This document shows, one piece after another, positions 7,714 to 16,533 of a stretch of 64,000 nucleotides of DNA (position 1 is the first letter of the stretch; each line of letters starts with the position of its first letter). A model generated the notes under the pieces. It made no database searches, had not been told where the DNA came from, and worked only from the letters and a program-made list of their open reading frames with translations. The stretch comes from Flavobacteriales bacterium (GTDB lineage: Bacteria; Bacteroidota; Bacteroidia; Flavobacteriales_D; Parvicellaceae), in contig JACJZN010000006.1 of the NCBI GenBank assembly GCA_020635565.1, positions 62,001-126,000 of the forward strand. The letters are read 5' to 3'. Made by a program: the position numbers and the translations under genes.

Positions 7714-8808
7714 ATGGAAGTAAGGAATATTCAGGAAAGTTCTGTTGAAGAACTAGGTGTTTTGGCACAAATGTTCAATTTGGAACATGAGCAGGTTTTG
7801 TTCTGTCAAGATAAAGAAGTAGGATTGAAAGCGATCATTGCTGTTCACAACACAGTTTGTGGTCCTGCACTTGGAGGAACACGAATGTGGAATTATACCA
7901 ATGAGTTCGAAGCACTTAGAGACGTACTTCGTTTGTCAAGGGGAATGACTTATAAAAATGCTATTTCCGGGTTAAATCTTGGAGGGGGTAAAGCTGTGAT
8001 CATTGGTGACTCCAGAACCCAAAAGAACGAAGCTTTATTCAGAAGATTTGGAAAATTCGTAAATGGATTGGCAGGAAAATACATCACTGCTGAAGACGTA
8101 GGAATTTCTCCTAAAGATATGACATGGGTTTCTATGGAAACCAATCACGTAGCTGGACTTCCTGGTAAAAGTGGAGACCCTTCTCCTGTTACCGCTTACG
8201 GTGTTTACATGGGTATGAAGGCAGCAGCTAAAGTACAGTTTGGCTCAGATAGTTTAGCTGGTAAAAAAGTATCTATACAAGGAGTTGGACATGTTGGAGA
8301 ATATCTGGCTGGACATCTTGCAAAAGAAGGTGCTAAGATTTATGTTTCCGATATTCACGAACCAACCTTACTTCAAGTTGCTAAAAAACACAATGCTGAG
8401 ATCGTTGGAAAGGATGAAATCTATGATCTGGATGTGGATATCTATGCTCCTTGTGCACTTGGAGCCACTGTAAATGATGATACTTTAGAAAGACTTAAGT
8501 GTTCGATCATTGCTGGGGCTGCAAACAACCAATTGGCAAAAGAAGAGATTCATGGTAAAAAAGTAATGGAAAAAGGAATGATCTATGCTCCTGACTTCCT
8601 TATCAATGCTGGTGGAGTAATGAATTGTTACGGTGAAGTTGCTGGTATTGCTCAACCAATGGTTATGCATATGGCTGAGAATATCTACAATACTACATTG
8701 GATATCATTAAGGATTCTCAAGCCAATAATATTCCAACGTATCAAATTGCAAACAAGAAGGCTGAGGAAAGAATCAGTCAGTTAGCAAACATTAAAAAAT
8801 ACATGTAA
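7714..8808 (+). CDS. Leu/Val/Phe-type amino-acid dehydrogenase
   Basis: NAD-dependent oxidative deaminase of the Glu/Leu/Phe/Val dehydrogenase superfamily, closest by motifs to leucine dehydrogenase. It interconverts branched-chain amino acids and 2-oxo acids in the cytosol. The 364-residue length fits Leu/Val dehydrogenases rather than the longer glutamate enzymes. Visible are the Gly-Pro-Ala-Leu-Gly-Gly-Thr-Arg substrate loop (50-57), Lys 81, the GGGK motif with catalytic Lys 93, and a Rossmann motif GVGHVG (about 195-200) followed by Asp near 216, which favours NAD. Alone in its unit or followed by nusB 37 bp downstream across a stem-loop. Exact amino-acid preference cannot be read from sequence. 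Confidence 0.92.
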   Translation: MEVRNIQESSVEELGVLAQMFNLEHEQVLFCQDKEVGLKAIIAVHNTVCGPALGGTRMWNYTNEFEALRDVLRLSRGMTYKNAISGLNLGGGKAVIIGDSRTQKNEALFRRFGKFVNGLAGKYITAEDVGISPKDMTWVSMETNHVAGLPGKSGDPSPVTAYGVYMGMKAAAKVQFGSDSLAGKKVSIQGVGHVGEYLAGHLAKEGAKIYVSDIHEPTLLQVAKKHNAEIVGKDEIYDLDVDIYAPCALGATVNDDTLERLKCSIIAGAANNQLAKEEIHGKKVMEKGMIYAPDFLINAGGVMNCYGEVAGIAQPMVMHMAENIYNTTLDIIKDSQANNIPTYQIANKKAEERISQLANIKKYM

Positions 8809-8816
8809 TAAATTTT

Positions 8817-8836
8817 GAACTCCAAACGAGGAGTTC
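8817..8836 (+). other. Intergenic stem-loop between dehydrogenase and nusB
   Basis: GAACTCC / GGAGTTC, a perfect 7-bp stem with a 6-nt loop, ends 9 nt before the nusB ATG. There is no T tract, so it is not a standard terminator. It could attenuate or process the transcript or affect nusB translation. Confidence 0.4.
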
Positions 8837-8845
8837 TACAACAGG

Positions 8846-9790
8846 ATGCTGAATAGAAGACACTTAAGAATAAAAGTATTGCAGGCACTATATGCCTTCA
8901 AGCAATCAGATAATGAGAATTATTCTGCCGGGGAGAAAGAATTAATGCATAGCATCGACAAGATGTATGATCTTTATATTTTGTATTTGCTCATTTTCGA
9001 AGAACTCATCACATTTGCGGATAGAAAGATCGAAGAAAGAAAAAGAAAAATCATACCTACTGAAGAGGATATCAATCCAAATTTAAACTTTGTCAACAAT
9101 CGATTTCTTGAAAAACTGGTTAACAGCAGAATGCTGCATACTCAAGCAGAAGATCTTAAGCTTAATTGGGTGGGTGACGTTAATCAGGATCTAATCAAAA
9201 AGCTATATCAGCAAATCGAAAAATCCACGATCTACGAACAATACATGTCGTTGGAGTCTACTGACTTTGAAGTTGATAAAGATTTCATTTTAAGACTTTT
9301 TAAACAGGAGATTGCCAATTCTGTTATTCTTCTCAACCATTTTGAAGAAATGCGTATTCACTGGCAAGACGATTTTGACCATGTATTCAGCATGGTAATC
9401 AAAACTCTGAAGGCCATCAAGGAAGATGCGAATGAGAACGCTGCGATTATGGAACTCTATAAGGATGATGAGGAAGAGTTCACTAAAAAACTATTCAGAC
9501 GAGCGGTAGCAAACTTTACCGATCATGTTGGAATTCTAGATAAGTACACCCAGAACTGGGAAAGTGATCGTTTAGCCAAAATGGACATTATGATCATGAA
9601 CCTGGCCATTACTGAAGCGAAAGAATTTCCTTCTATTCCATTAAAAGTTACTTTGAACGAGTATATCGAGATCTCTAAATTCTACAGTACTCCAAAGAGC
9701 AATGTTTTTATCAATGGGGTTCTGGATAAGGCTTTTGCCGATCTCAAGGAAGACGGCTCCATAAGAAAAGTAGGCCGAGGATTAGTTTAA
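8846..9790 (+). CDS. nusB: Transcription antitermination factor NusB, long Bacteroidota form
   Basis: RNA-binding factor that with NusE (S10) binds boxA and promotes antitermination of rRNA transcription. The 314-residue product is about twice the length of E. coli NusB, as is usual in Bacteroidota. It opens with the family start Arg-Arg-His-Leu-Arg-Ile-Lys-Val-Leu-Gln-Ala-Leu-Tyr-Ala (4-17). The C-terminal half (about 195-305) carries the conserved part: Trp...Asp-Arg-Leu-Ala-x-Met-Asp, then Ala-Ile-Thr-Glu, Pro-x-Lys-Val-Thr-Leu-Asn-Glu-Tyr-Ile-Glu-Ile-Ser-Lys and Phe-Ile-Asn-Gly-Val-Leu-Asp. The middle (about 30-180) is a helical insertion. Its 3' end overlaps the convergent membrane-protein gene by 9 nt. 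Confidence 0.93.
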   Translation: MLNRRHLRIKVLQALYAFKQSDNENYSAGEKELMHSIDKMYDLYILYLLIFEELITFADRKIEERKRKIIPTEEDINPNLNFVNNRFLEKLVNSRMLHTQAEDLKLNWVGDVNQDLIKKLYQQIEKSTIYEQYMSLESTDFEVDKDFILRLFKQEIANSVILLNHFEEMRIHWQDDFDHVFSMVIKTLKAIKEDANENAAIMELYKDDEEEFTKKLFRRAVANFTDHVGILDKYTQNWESDRLAKMDIMIMNLAITEAKEFPSIPLKVTLNEYIEISKFYSTPKSNVFINGVLDKAFADLKEDGSIRKVGRGLV

Positions 9791-10078
9791 GTGCTTTTTA
9801 TTCTCACCACCGTCTTTGATAAAGATCCAAAAGAATATGTACGCGATGATAATCGTACATCCGAAGAATGCAAATTTAAAAGGGATGCTGTTCATTCTAA
9901 CCGTGAGATAAGTAAACAAACTAATTCCTGACATCATAAATATTGCCGCAAAGATTTCCTTGATCTTCAAGGTAACATATTTCTTGTATAGTACCAGAAC
10001 AAACAATATGAGCGCTTCTCCTCCATAGAGCGCAATTTTAAAAAACAAATCAGATCCAAAGAAACTTCTGTGATCCAT
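9782..10078 (-). CDS. Small membrane protein coupled to the DUF58 gene
   Basis: A 98-residue protein with three hydrophobic stretches (about 11-27, 37-57 and 69-88) and a basic C-terminus. No family recognised. Its ATG shares a base with the TGA of the upstream DUF58 gene (TGATG), so translation is probably coupled. An in-frame TTG one codon earlier is not needed. The context suggests an accessory to the DUF58/VWA protein, but no function can be read. Confidence 0.65.
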   Translation of the reverse strand: MDHRSFFGSDLFFKIALYGGEALILFVLVLYKKYVTLKIKEIFAAIFMMSGISLFTYLTVRMNSIPFKFAFFGCTIIIAYIFFWIFIKDGGENKKHLN

Positions 10079-10998
10079 CAAACCATTTTTTGACGTTTGA
10101 TCAAATACTGCAATAATACCTGATCAAACCCTTGATTGATGTCAGCAGGAACATAATCAATCCGATGCATTCCACATTTTAATTTCAAATTCTTTTGACG
10201 AGCATTCGCAATCTCCTTTACTTTTTCCTGTAATTGATTTGGATTTAGCTTAATCTCTTCGCCAGTTTCCATGTCCACGAACGTATAAGGTCTGTTATGG
10301 AATTCAAAATTCAACTCCTTTTGCTGATCCATTACATGAAATAACACTACTTCATGTTTATTGTGTCTCAAATGCTGTAAGGCTCCAAAAAGTTCATCTT
10401 GTCCTTCCAGCTTATCCAACATATCACTGAAGATCACCACTAAACTCCTACGATGAGTTTGCTGTGCAACAGAATGTAAAGCATCAACGACATTGGTCTT
10501 AGCGACATTGGTAGCAGAATAATCTCTCAGATATTTCTCCAATTCTGAAAAAAGGAACCGATGATGCGTCATAGAAGACTTACAAGGTGTATGCAATCGC
10601 AGTGCCTCATCGAATATTGAAATCCCCACGGCATCCCTTTGTTTTCTCATTAAATAAATCAAAGCTGCTGCACTATCGATGGAGAAACTCAATTTATTCA
10701 ACTCCTCTCCCACAGGGAAATACATTGAAGAAGAAGTATCTATCACAATTTGACATCGAAGATTCGTTTCTTCTTCGTATCGTTTGATAAATAACTTCTC
10801 TGTTCTTCCATAAAGTTTCCAGTCAATATGCTTGGTTGATTCTCCCTGATTATAAAGTCTATGTTCAGCAAACTCAACTGAAAAACCATGAAAAGGACTT
10901 TTATGCAACCCCGTGATAAATCCTTCTACCGCTTGTTTTGCTAATAACTCCAGACTTCCAAATTTCCTTGCTTTATTATGCTGAATTTCTGACTTCAA
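10078..10998 (-). CDS. DUF58 domain protein (VWA-like, BatA/MoxR-associated family)
   Basis: A 306-residue cytosolic DUF58 protein. Family features are the 'Gly-Leu-His-Lys-Ser-Pro-Phe-His-Gly' segment and 'Phe-Ala-Glu-His-Arg-x-Tyr' (about 30-50), then 'His-Ile-Asp-Trp-Lys-x-Tyr-Gly-Arg' and 'Lys-Arg-Tyr-Glu-Glu-Glu'. A von Willebrand A-like core carries the MIDAS-type DTSSSM motif (about 88-93). DUF58 proteins usually accompany a MoxR AAA ATPase and Bat proteins, but no moxR lies in this window. The start is TTG: an in-frame TAA lies two codons upstream and no ATG occurs before the conserved region. Precise role unknown; chaperone-like assembly of envelope complexes is suggested for relatives. 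Confidence 0.88.
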   Translation of the reverse strand: MKSEIQHNKARKFGSLELLAKQAVEGFITGLHKSPFHGFSVEFAEHRLYNQGESTKHIDWKLYGRTEKLFIKRYEEETNLRCQIVIDTSSSMYFPVGEELNKLSFSIDSAAALIYLMRKQRDAVGISIFDEALRLHTPCKSSMTHHRFLFSELEKYLRDYSATNVAKTNVVDALHSVAQQTHRRSLVVIFSDMLDKLEGQDELFGALQHLRHNKHEVVLFHVMDQQKELNFEFHNRPYTFVDMETGEEIKLNPNQLQEKVKEIANARQKNLKLKCGMHRIDYVPADINQGFDQVLLQYLIKRQKMV

Positions 10999-11069
10999 TG
11001 CTTACTTCATGTGTATTTACTGCAATTTATCAAAAAATAGTGAGGAGTGATAAACGTTGACATCTTATT

Positions 11070-11100
11070 TTGCAATCCATCACAATTATTGGTATAATTG
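11070..11100 (+). promoter_or_regulatory. Promoter of the YqgE/AlgH gene, near-leaderless
   Basis: TTG (11070-11072), 20 bp, then TATAATTG (11093-11100; one mismatch to TAnnTTTG). The GTG start is only 5 nt further on. Both boxes and the spacing fit the Bacteroidota promoter. Confidence 0.6.
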
Positions 11101-11105
11101 TATGA

Positions 11106-11690
11106 GTGAAAGAACTATATGACATAGCTAAACTAAATGAGATCACTCCTTCCAAGGGAAAATTTCTGATCTCAGAGCCGTTCATGCAAGACAATTTTTT
11201 CAAAAGATCTGTTGTTTTCTTGTGTGAACACAATGCTGAAGGTTCTTTTGGCTTTGTATTGAATAATATTCTTACCGTAGGTATCGGTGAACTTCTCGAT
11301 GAGCTGGAAGGTTGTGAATTCGAAGTTGGATTTGGTGGTCCGGTAAATTCTACCAACCTTTATTACTTACACACTGCTGGAGATAAGATTAATGGTTCCT
11401 TTGAAGTGATCGAGGGTATCTATACCGGAGGAGATTTCGATCAAATAAAAACATTGATAAAGACAGGAATACTGAAAGAAGATGAGATCAGATTCTTTTT
11501 AGGTTATTCTGGTTGGTCGGCTGGTCAGTTACAAGAAGAATTGGATGAAGATTCTTGGATCGTTGCCGATTTCAACTCTAAAGAAATTTTGAAGACCGTA
11601 GATAAATCACTGTGGAAATCACTATTGGATCAATTGGGAGGAAAATTTAAGATGATTTCAAATTTTCCTGAAGATCCTTCTCTGAATTAG
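11106..11690 (+). CDS. YqgE/AlgH family protein
   Basis: A 194-residue cytosolic protein of the UPF0301 (YqgE/AlgH) family, conserved but functionally unresolved. Recognisable are Pro-Ser-Lys-Gly-Lys-Phe-Leu-Ile-Ser-Glu-Pro (15-25), Phe-Lys-Arg-Ser-Val-Val-Phe-Leu-Cys-Glu-His (31-41), Gly-Ser-Phe-Gly-Phe-Val-Leu-Asn (45-52), Gly-Gly-Pro-Val (73-76) and Phe-Leu-Gly-Tyr-Ser-Gly-Trp-Ser-Ala-Gly-Gln-Leu (about 130-141). The start is GTG: the first in-frame ATG is at residue 27, inside the conserved block, while an ATG at 11102 is out of frame and closes at once. The promoter position supports GTG. Its 3' end overlaps the convergent aminotransferase by 44 nt. Confidence 0.9.
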   Translation: MKELYDIAKLNEITPSKGKFLISEPFMQDNFFKRSVVFLCEHNAEGSFGFVLNNILTVGIGELLDELEGCEFEVGFGGPVNSTNLYYLHTAGDKINGSFEVIEGIYTGGDFDQIKTLIKTGILKEDEIRFFLGYSGWSAGQLQEELDEDSWIVADFNSKEILKTVDKSLWKSLLDQLGGKFKMISNFPEDPSLN

Positions 11691-12534
11691 TTTCCTTGAT
11701 TCCGTTCAAATAGTTAACGAAGGTGCGAGCCATTTTATTATAGTAACGCTTACCTCTAAAAGCGCCTACCCATTGAATTCCTTGAATTGCATTTGTTAGA
11801 ATGATCTCATCTGCTACGAGTAGATTCTGAGGCGTCAAAGAACTTTCATAAACCGTAATTTTATTCTCCAATGCAAGATTGATCAGGTTCATTCTCATTG
11901 TTCCTCCAACACATCCATCACTTAAAGGAGGTGTATAGAGTACCCCATTACTAACTAAGAAGAGATTAGACTGAGAAGCTTCGATAATCGCCTGATTCTG
12001 ATTTTGTATCAAGATTTCATCCAAACCTTTCTTCTTTGCTTGATTCATCGCCATTACATACAACAATGAATTGCCTGTCTTTAAATTTGAAAGAATACTT
12101 CTTTCCTTCTTAATATCATTATAGACATCAATACTCAATCCTTCAGAATTCAGTTTAAAGTCATTACTAGGTAAAGTTTCTCCTGTCAACAAATAATGAA
12201 CTTCATCATTATCACTTCGATAGGTTCCATTACCTGCTCTGAAGAGATGCAATCTAACTTTTGCACCAAGTTCTATTTCATTACCTCGGAGCAATTTACC
12301 GATCTCAGCTCTGAAGAAATCTTCGTTATAGTGTGAGGGAATTTTATAAGAAAGTACATCTGCTCCTGAAAATAATCGATTGATATGGCTCGACAAGTTG
12401 TGAGGTGCACCGTTGATCACTCGTATTGTTTCAAACAAGGAATCACCATATCTGAAGGCTCTATTATCCTTTAGAAATGGCAGGTCACTATTCAATAATT
12501 CCCCTTGAAAATTAACTAATTTCATTCCACTCAT
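11647..12534 (-). CDS. PLP-dependent class IV aminotransferase (PabC/IlvE-like)
   Basis: Fold-type IV PLP enzyme of about 295 residues, related to aminodeoxychorismate lyase (PabC), branched-chain and D-amino-acid aminotransferases. Motifs (numbered from the start used here) are 'Arg-Ala-Phe-Arg-Tyr-Gly-Asp-Ser-Leu-Phe-Glu-Thr-Ile-Arg' near residue 30, the catalytic Lys region 'Leu-Lys-Thr-Gly-Asn' near 150, the family 'Ile-Ile-Glu-Ala-Ser-Gln-Ser-Asn-Leu-Phe' (about 180) and 'Gly-Cys-Val-Gly-Gly-Thr-Met-Arg' (about 207). The early 'Asp-Ser-Leu-Phe-Glu-Thr' favours a lyase/BCAT-like enzyme; substrate is not determinable. An upstream ATG at 12558 exists, but a promoter lies inside that extension, so 12534 (or 12525) is the better start. 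It overlaps yqgE antisense by 44 nt. Confidence 0.87.
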   Translation of the reverse strand: MSGMKLVNFQGELLNSDLPFLKDNRAFRYGDSLFETIRVINGAPHNLSSHINRLFSGADVLSYKIPSHYNEDFFRAEIGKLLRGNEIELGAKVRLHLFRAGNGTYRSDNDEVHYLLTGETLPSNDFKLNSEGLSIDVYNDIKKERSILSNLKTGNSLLYVMAMNQAKKKGLDEILIQNQNQAIIEASQSNLFLVSNGVLYTPPLSDGCVGGTMRMNLINLALENKITVYESSLTPQNLLVADEIILTNAIQGIQWVGAFRGKRYYNKMARTFVNYLNGIKETNSEKDLQENLKSS

Positions 12535-12539
12535 TACTA

Positions 12540-12572
12540 CAAATTTAAAGGGATGCATCGAAGTGAAAACAA
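12540..12572 (-). promoter_or_regulatory. Promoter of the class IV aminotransferase, near-leaderless
   Basis: On the minus strand TTG (12572-12570), 22 bp, then TAAATTTG (12547-12540, exact TAnnTTTG). The ATG at 12534 follows after 5 nt. This argues against the longer reading from 12558. Confidence 0.6.
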
Positions 12573-12648
12573 ATAGCTTACCAAAGTTTTCAACGATTCG
12601 ATTAAATAACCAATTATCCTTTTAAATGTTACAATTCACCTTACCAAA

Positions 12649-14259
12649 TCACAACAATGGTAAAGAAGCCAAAGATCCTATCCTATTAATCAACAATGGA
12701 AATCCTACGAAATGATTATCTGTTTCGGTTAGATTAAAATTACCTTCCAAATAAACCGTTTTATCCTTTATTTCTTTGAAATTCACTTTATAGGTGCCGA
12801 AATTAAAATCGCTTGCCTTCTCCATAATAAAAGCATCGAACATGTTCTTGGACTGATAGGTTTCAAAGAATTTCGGAAAGCTGAACTCTACATGAAAAGT
12901 TGAATATTGCGGCACAAAATCTACATCGGGCAATTCAGGTGAAAACACAATAGACTGACCCACGAAATAAAAATAGATTCGTTGAGGCTCAAGAACAATC
13001 TCACTACCGAATAAACCTGACGAAATTTTCTTCTTTACAAAATAATCATCCAATACATACGAATAGTAATCGCTCACCTGGGTGATCGATGAATCTTCCT
13101 CGATCTTCAATTTCAAATTCTCAATATCCTTCAATTCGCATGCAACAGTGAAAAAAGGATAACTAATCTGGTTCTCAAATTTCCCTGCAAAACTAGAGAT
13201 TCCTGCACTCAGCACTCCGACAGTATCATACTTGAAAGGATAAAGTGGATCTGTGCTTGGAGTAATGTTGATCTTCTTTAATTCTACATCCTTAAAACCA
13301 TTGATGGAAGCACAAACACCTCCGTTCCAACTATCGATCAAGTATTTTTTATCCTCGCTCAAGACCATATCAAAAAAGCCGGAGAAATCATCCGGATTCA
13401 CACTTGCTGCAAACCTGAAACACTCATCTCCTACTAGTTCAACATCTTCTTCTTCTCGAATAATAATAGAAGCTTCGTCCATCAACTCCATCGCTCCATT
13501 TGTATTTAGTCCATTGGCAGCAATGTTCATGGTCACTGTTTTTCTGTTGAACAGATTATTTATTGCAGAAATCTGTGGATCCAGATTATTGGCAATATTG
13601 CTTGAATTTACCGACCAATAAGAAAATTGACTTTTACTATCCACAGCCTCTTTAAAAGTAGGTTCTGCAGACATCAAACTTTTCTCATGTTCAAAGAAAA
13701 CTTCATAAATCTCTTCTGCGAGTGAAGTATTCACACCACCTGCTTGTGCCTGATAAAGGATTCCAACACCATCTTTCTCGTAAAAGATCTGATCATCCTT
13801 CTCGATCAAAATGTATTTTCCATTTTTGTAGTCAACAGCATCAGGCTTATTATCTCTACGATTTGCATTTTTCACAAACTCCTTAAAACTGGTCAATTGA
13901 ACAACTACGGCAAATCCCTGTTCTTCATGGCTCTTCTTAAAATGAACAATCGCGACCTTTTTCAAAGGATGTATACCGATACTTGGGTCAATTTCACCTC
14001 CAGATTCTCTGATCGATTCCAACTCTTTAAGAGCAACAGGATTTTCCTCGAGAAGTCTCTCATATGCAGCAAATAGCGATATGGGATTAATCAATATAAC
14101 GGCATCGGCATCTGAAGGAATTACCTCCAGATGGTTCTGATTGGTCACTTTAGGAACAAAATAATACCCACCAAATACAAATAGTGCTAATATTGGCCAG
14201 AATGACCAGTATACCAATTTGATCTTTTCGAATTTCACTTCTGTAGCTTTTGGGAGCAA
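12649..14259 (-). CDS. Hypothetical membrane-anchored protein
   Basis: A 536-residue protein with a single N-terminal hydrophobic segment (about 19-35, Trp-Pro-Ile-Leu-Ala-Leu-Phe...) and a large, probably periplasmic remainder. An early segment 'Val-Ile-Pro-Ser-Asp-Ala-Asp-Ala-Val-Ile-Leu-Ile-Asn-Pro' (about 47-60) looks like the start of DUF3352- or DUF4836-like solute or lipoprotein folds, but I cannot assign a family. The start is uncertain: the frame opens with TTG (14259) and no ATG precedes the anchor; GTG at 14238 is an alternative. It faces away from the penicillin-acylase homologue across about 97 bp. Confidence 0.65.
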   Translation of the reverse strand: MLPKATEVKFEKIKLVYWSFWPILALFVFGGYYFVPKVTNQNHLEVIPSDADAVILINPISLFAAYERLLEENPVALKELESIRESGGEIDPSIGIHPLKKVAIVHFKKSHEEQGFAVVVQLTSFKEFVKNANRRDNKPDAVDYKNGKYILIEKDDQIFYEKDGVGILYQAQAGGVNTSLAEEIYEVFFEHEKSLMSAEPTFKEAVDSKSQFSYWSVNSSNIANNLDPQISAINNLFNRKTVTMNIAANGLNTNGAMELMDEASIIIREEEDVELVGDECFRFAASVNPDDFSGFFDMVLSEDKKYLIDSWNGGVCASINGFKDVELKKINITPSTDPLYPFKYDTVGVLSAGISSFAGKFENQISYPFFTVACELKDIENLKLKIEEDSSITQVSDYYSYVLDDYFVKKKISSGLFGSEIVLEPQRIYFYFVGQSIVFSPELPDVDFVPQYSTFHVEFSFPKFFETYQSKNMFDAFIMEKASDFNFGTYKVNFKEIKDKTVYLEGNFNLTETDNHFVGFPLLINRIGSLASLPLL

Positions 14260-14356
14260 TTTACTACTTATTTGACAATACTACAACGTCTATTGGACGG
14301 ATACTAATTTTTACATATCTCAAGAAATATTCTCTTCAAATTAGTAAATTCAACGT

Positions 14357-16483
14357 ATGAAATTAACTTATCAAAATGAGATCCTTTTTCAACGTACTGA
14401 AATGGGTACTTTTCAAATAAACACCTCCTCGGAAATTGATTTTTACTACGCCATGGGCTTTGCACATGCCTATGACCGTACCACTCAACTACTCTTAATG
14501 CGAATTCTAGGGAAAGGAAATGCTTCTCAACACTTGATGTCTACGGATGAGATGCTGGAAATGGATATCTTCTTTCGAAAAATGAACTGGAAATCAGAGT
14601 TAGAAAGTGAAGTTGCGCAATTGACACCCGAAGAACTGAAACTTGCAAATGCTTACTGTGATGGAGTTAATAAATATATCCTTCATAAAAGACCTACGCA
14701 CTTTAAAATGATCGGATACAAACCCGAACCATGGACAGTAGCAGACTCCATGCTGATATCCAGAATGACCGGATATATAAGCCTTGCTCAGTCTCAGGGA
14801 GAAGTTGAACGGTTTTTTCTGCAACTTGTAAAGCAAGGACTACCTGAAGATCAAATTCATGAATTATTTCCAAACATTCTGAAAGGATGTGACTTTGAAT
14901 TATTAAAGCAGATCCAATTTGAAGAAAAACTTGTTCCAGATGGTGTTAAATGGCTAAATATGATCAGTGCAGCAATCGCATCGAATAACTGGATTGTTTC
15001 TGGAAATAGATCGAAATCAGGCAAACCGATTTTGGCTAATGATCCTCATTTAGAGACGAATCGATTACCCAATATTTGGTATGAATTAAGTATCTCATTG
15101 AATGATCGATTTTTCAAAGGATGCACTATGCCTGGATTACCTGCCTGTCTAATCGGCAGAACCAACGATTTGGCTTGGGGTGCGACATATACCTTCATGG
15201 ATGCCATGGATAGCTGGATTGAGGATGTTAAAGAAGGTAAATATCTCAAAAACGATCAGCGACATGATTTTATAATGCGTACAGAAATTATCAAACGAAA
15301 AAAGAAGCCAGATCATATTTTAGAGATCTATGAAAATGATCATGGTACATTGGATGGTTTACCTGTCGAAAACGGGTATTACCTCACTACACGATGGGCA
15401 TCCAACAGTGCTGGGCATAAAAGTGTTCGTGCAATTAGAAACATGTTCTTTGCAAGAGATGTTGAAGAAGGAATGAACCAAATTGGCCAACTGGAGGTTT
15501 CTTTTAACTGGGTGCTCTCAGATATACATGGGAACATTGGCTATCAGATGTCAGGCTTGCTTCCAAAGAGAAAAGATGGATGGTCTGGATTCTATCCGGT
15601 TCCGGGCTGGCTATCGGAAAATGACTGGATTTCCTTTGTCCATCATAAAGATCTTCCAAGAATCTATAATCCAGAGAAAGGTTTTTTCGTAACATGTAAT
15701 CAAGATCTGAATGAATACGGAAATGTGACAGCCATTAATATAGCGATGGGAGACTATCGATACAGAAGAGTCTCTGAAATGATCAATTCAACAGAAAAGC
15801 ATGATTCTAAAAGTTTTCAGAAGATTCAGCAGGATGTTTATTCCATTCAAGCAAAGGAATTAACAGACTACTTCTTGCCTCACCTAAATGATCAACAAAA
15901 AGACCTTTTAAGCAATTGGGATTTTTGCTATCGAACTTCCCAAATTGAACCAACAATATTCGAGGAGCTTTACAAAGGTTTGATATCCGAATTACTTGCA
16001 ACAAACCTTGGTTATGAAGTTGCTCAACACATTTTGAATGACACAGGTGTTTTAGCTGATTTTTATTTGAATTTTGATCGAATCATACATAATGAAAATT
16101 CCAGTTGGTTCAAAAGGAATTCCAGAGATCAAATGATTCAGAATGTTGTTAAAAAATTGGAACACAATAAAATTGTTCAATGGGGAAAGGAAAATCGTTT
16201 CAACATGACCAATATGTTCTTTGGGGGCAAACTACCCGGATTTATGGGTTATGACAAAGGTCCTATTGAATTAAAAGGAGGTAGATCAACCGTTCATCAG
16301 GGACAAATCTATCGTTCAGCTGGAAGGTTAACGAGTTTCACACCTTCCTATCGTTTTATCACAGATATGTCAACAGATTTTATAGAGTCCGCTTTGGCAG
16401 GAGGTGCTTCTGATCATCGCTGGTCAAAATACTATGCCAATGAAGTGAATAATTGGTTGACTGGAAAATACAAAAAGCTATAA
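14357..16483 (+). CDS. Penicillin acylase family Ntn-hydrolase, apparently without signal peptide
   Basis: A 708-residue homologue of penicillin/acylhomoserine-lactone acylases (Ntn-hydrolases that self-cleave to expose an N-terminal Ser). The chain shows 'Ala-Met-Gly-Phe-Ala-His-Ala-Tyr-Asp-Arg' (32-41, matching the usual GYxxAxDR) and a linker. The maturation site is 'Ala-Ser-Asn-Asn-Trp-Ile-Val-Ser-Gly' with candidate nucleophile Ser 209, then 'Ser-Gly-Lys-Pro-Ile-Leu-Ala-Asn-Asp-Pro-His-Leu'. Later, 'Phe-Asn-Trp-Val-Leu-Ser-Asp' and 'Gly-Asn-Ile-Gly-Tyr' and the C-terminal 'Arg-Phe-Ile-Thr-Asp-Met-Ser' are family blocks. Normally these enzymes are exported; here the N-terminus is hydrophilic and begins directly with the alpha-chain strands, so it may be cytosolic. 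Substrate unknown. A strong terminator follows. Confidence 0.88.
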   Translation: MKLTYQNEILFQRTEMGTFQINTSSEIDFYYAMGFAHAYDRTTQLLLMRILGKGNASQHLMSTDEMLEMDIFFRKMNWKSELESEVAQLTPEELKLANAYCDGVNKYILHKRPTHFKMIGYKPEPWTVADSMLISRMTGYISLAQSQGEVERFFLQLVKQGLPEDQIHELFPNILKGCDFELLKQIQFEEKLVPDGVKWLNMISAAIASNNWIVSGNRSKSGKPILANDPHLETNRLPNIWYELSISLNDRFFKGCTMPGLPACLIGRTNDLAWGATYTFMDAMDSWIEDVKEGKYLKNDQRHDFIMRTEIIKRKKKPDHILEIYENDHGTLDGLPVENGYYLTTRWASNSAGHKSVRAIRNMFFARDVEEGMNQIGQLEVSFNWVLSDIHGNIGYQMSGLLPKRKDGWSGFYPVPGWLSENDWISFVHHKDLPRIYNPEKGFFVTCNQDLNEYGNVTAINIAMGDYRYRRVSEMINSTEKHDSKSFQKIQQDVYSIQAKELTDYFLPHLNDQQKDLLSNWDFCYRTSQIEPTIFEELYKGLISELLATNLGYEVAQHILNDTGVLADFYLNFDRIIHNENSSWFKRNSRDQMIQNVVKKLEHNKIVQWGKENRFNMTNMFFGGKLPGFMGYDKGPIELKGGRSTVHQGQIYRSAGRLTSFTPSYRFITDMSTDFIESALAGGASDHRWSKYYANEVNNWLTGKYKKL

Positions 16484-16485
16484 AC

Positions 16486-16517
16486 AAAAAAAGGTCTTCC
16501 AAAAGAAGACCTTTTTT
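16486..16517. terminator. Bidirectional terminator
   Basis: Stem GGTCTTC / GAAGACC with an A/T-paired extension, loop CAAAA, A run on the left and T6 on the right. It serves the acylase gene (stop 16483) and the convergent lipoprotein gene (stop 16534). Confidence 0.9.
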
Positions 16518-16533
16518 ATTTAAGCAGTAATGA

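Noticed and set aside
8817..8836. Rho-independent terminator between dehydrogenase and nusB
   Set aside because: Good stem but no T tract on either strand; listed only as a stem-loop.
13253..14076. Two plus-strand frames opposite the anchored unknown protein
   Set aside because: Antisense to a 536-codon gene with coherent composition; no promoter, no recognisable domain.
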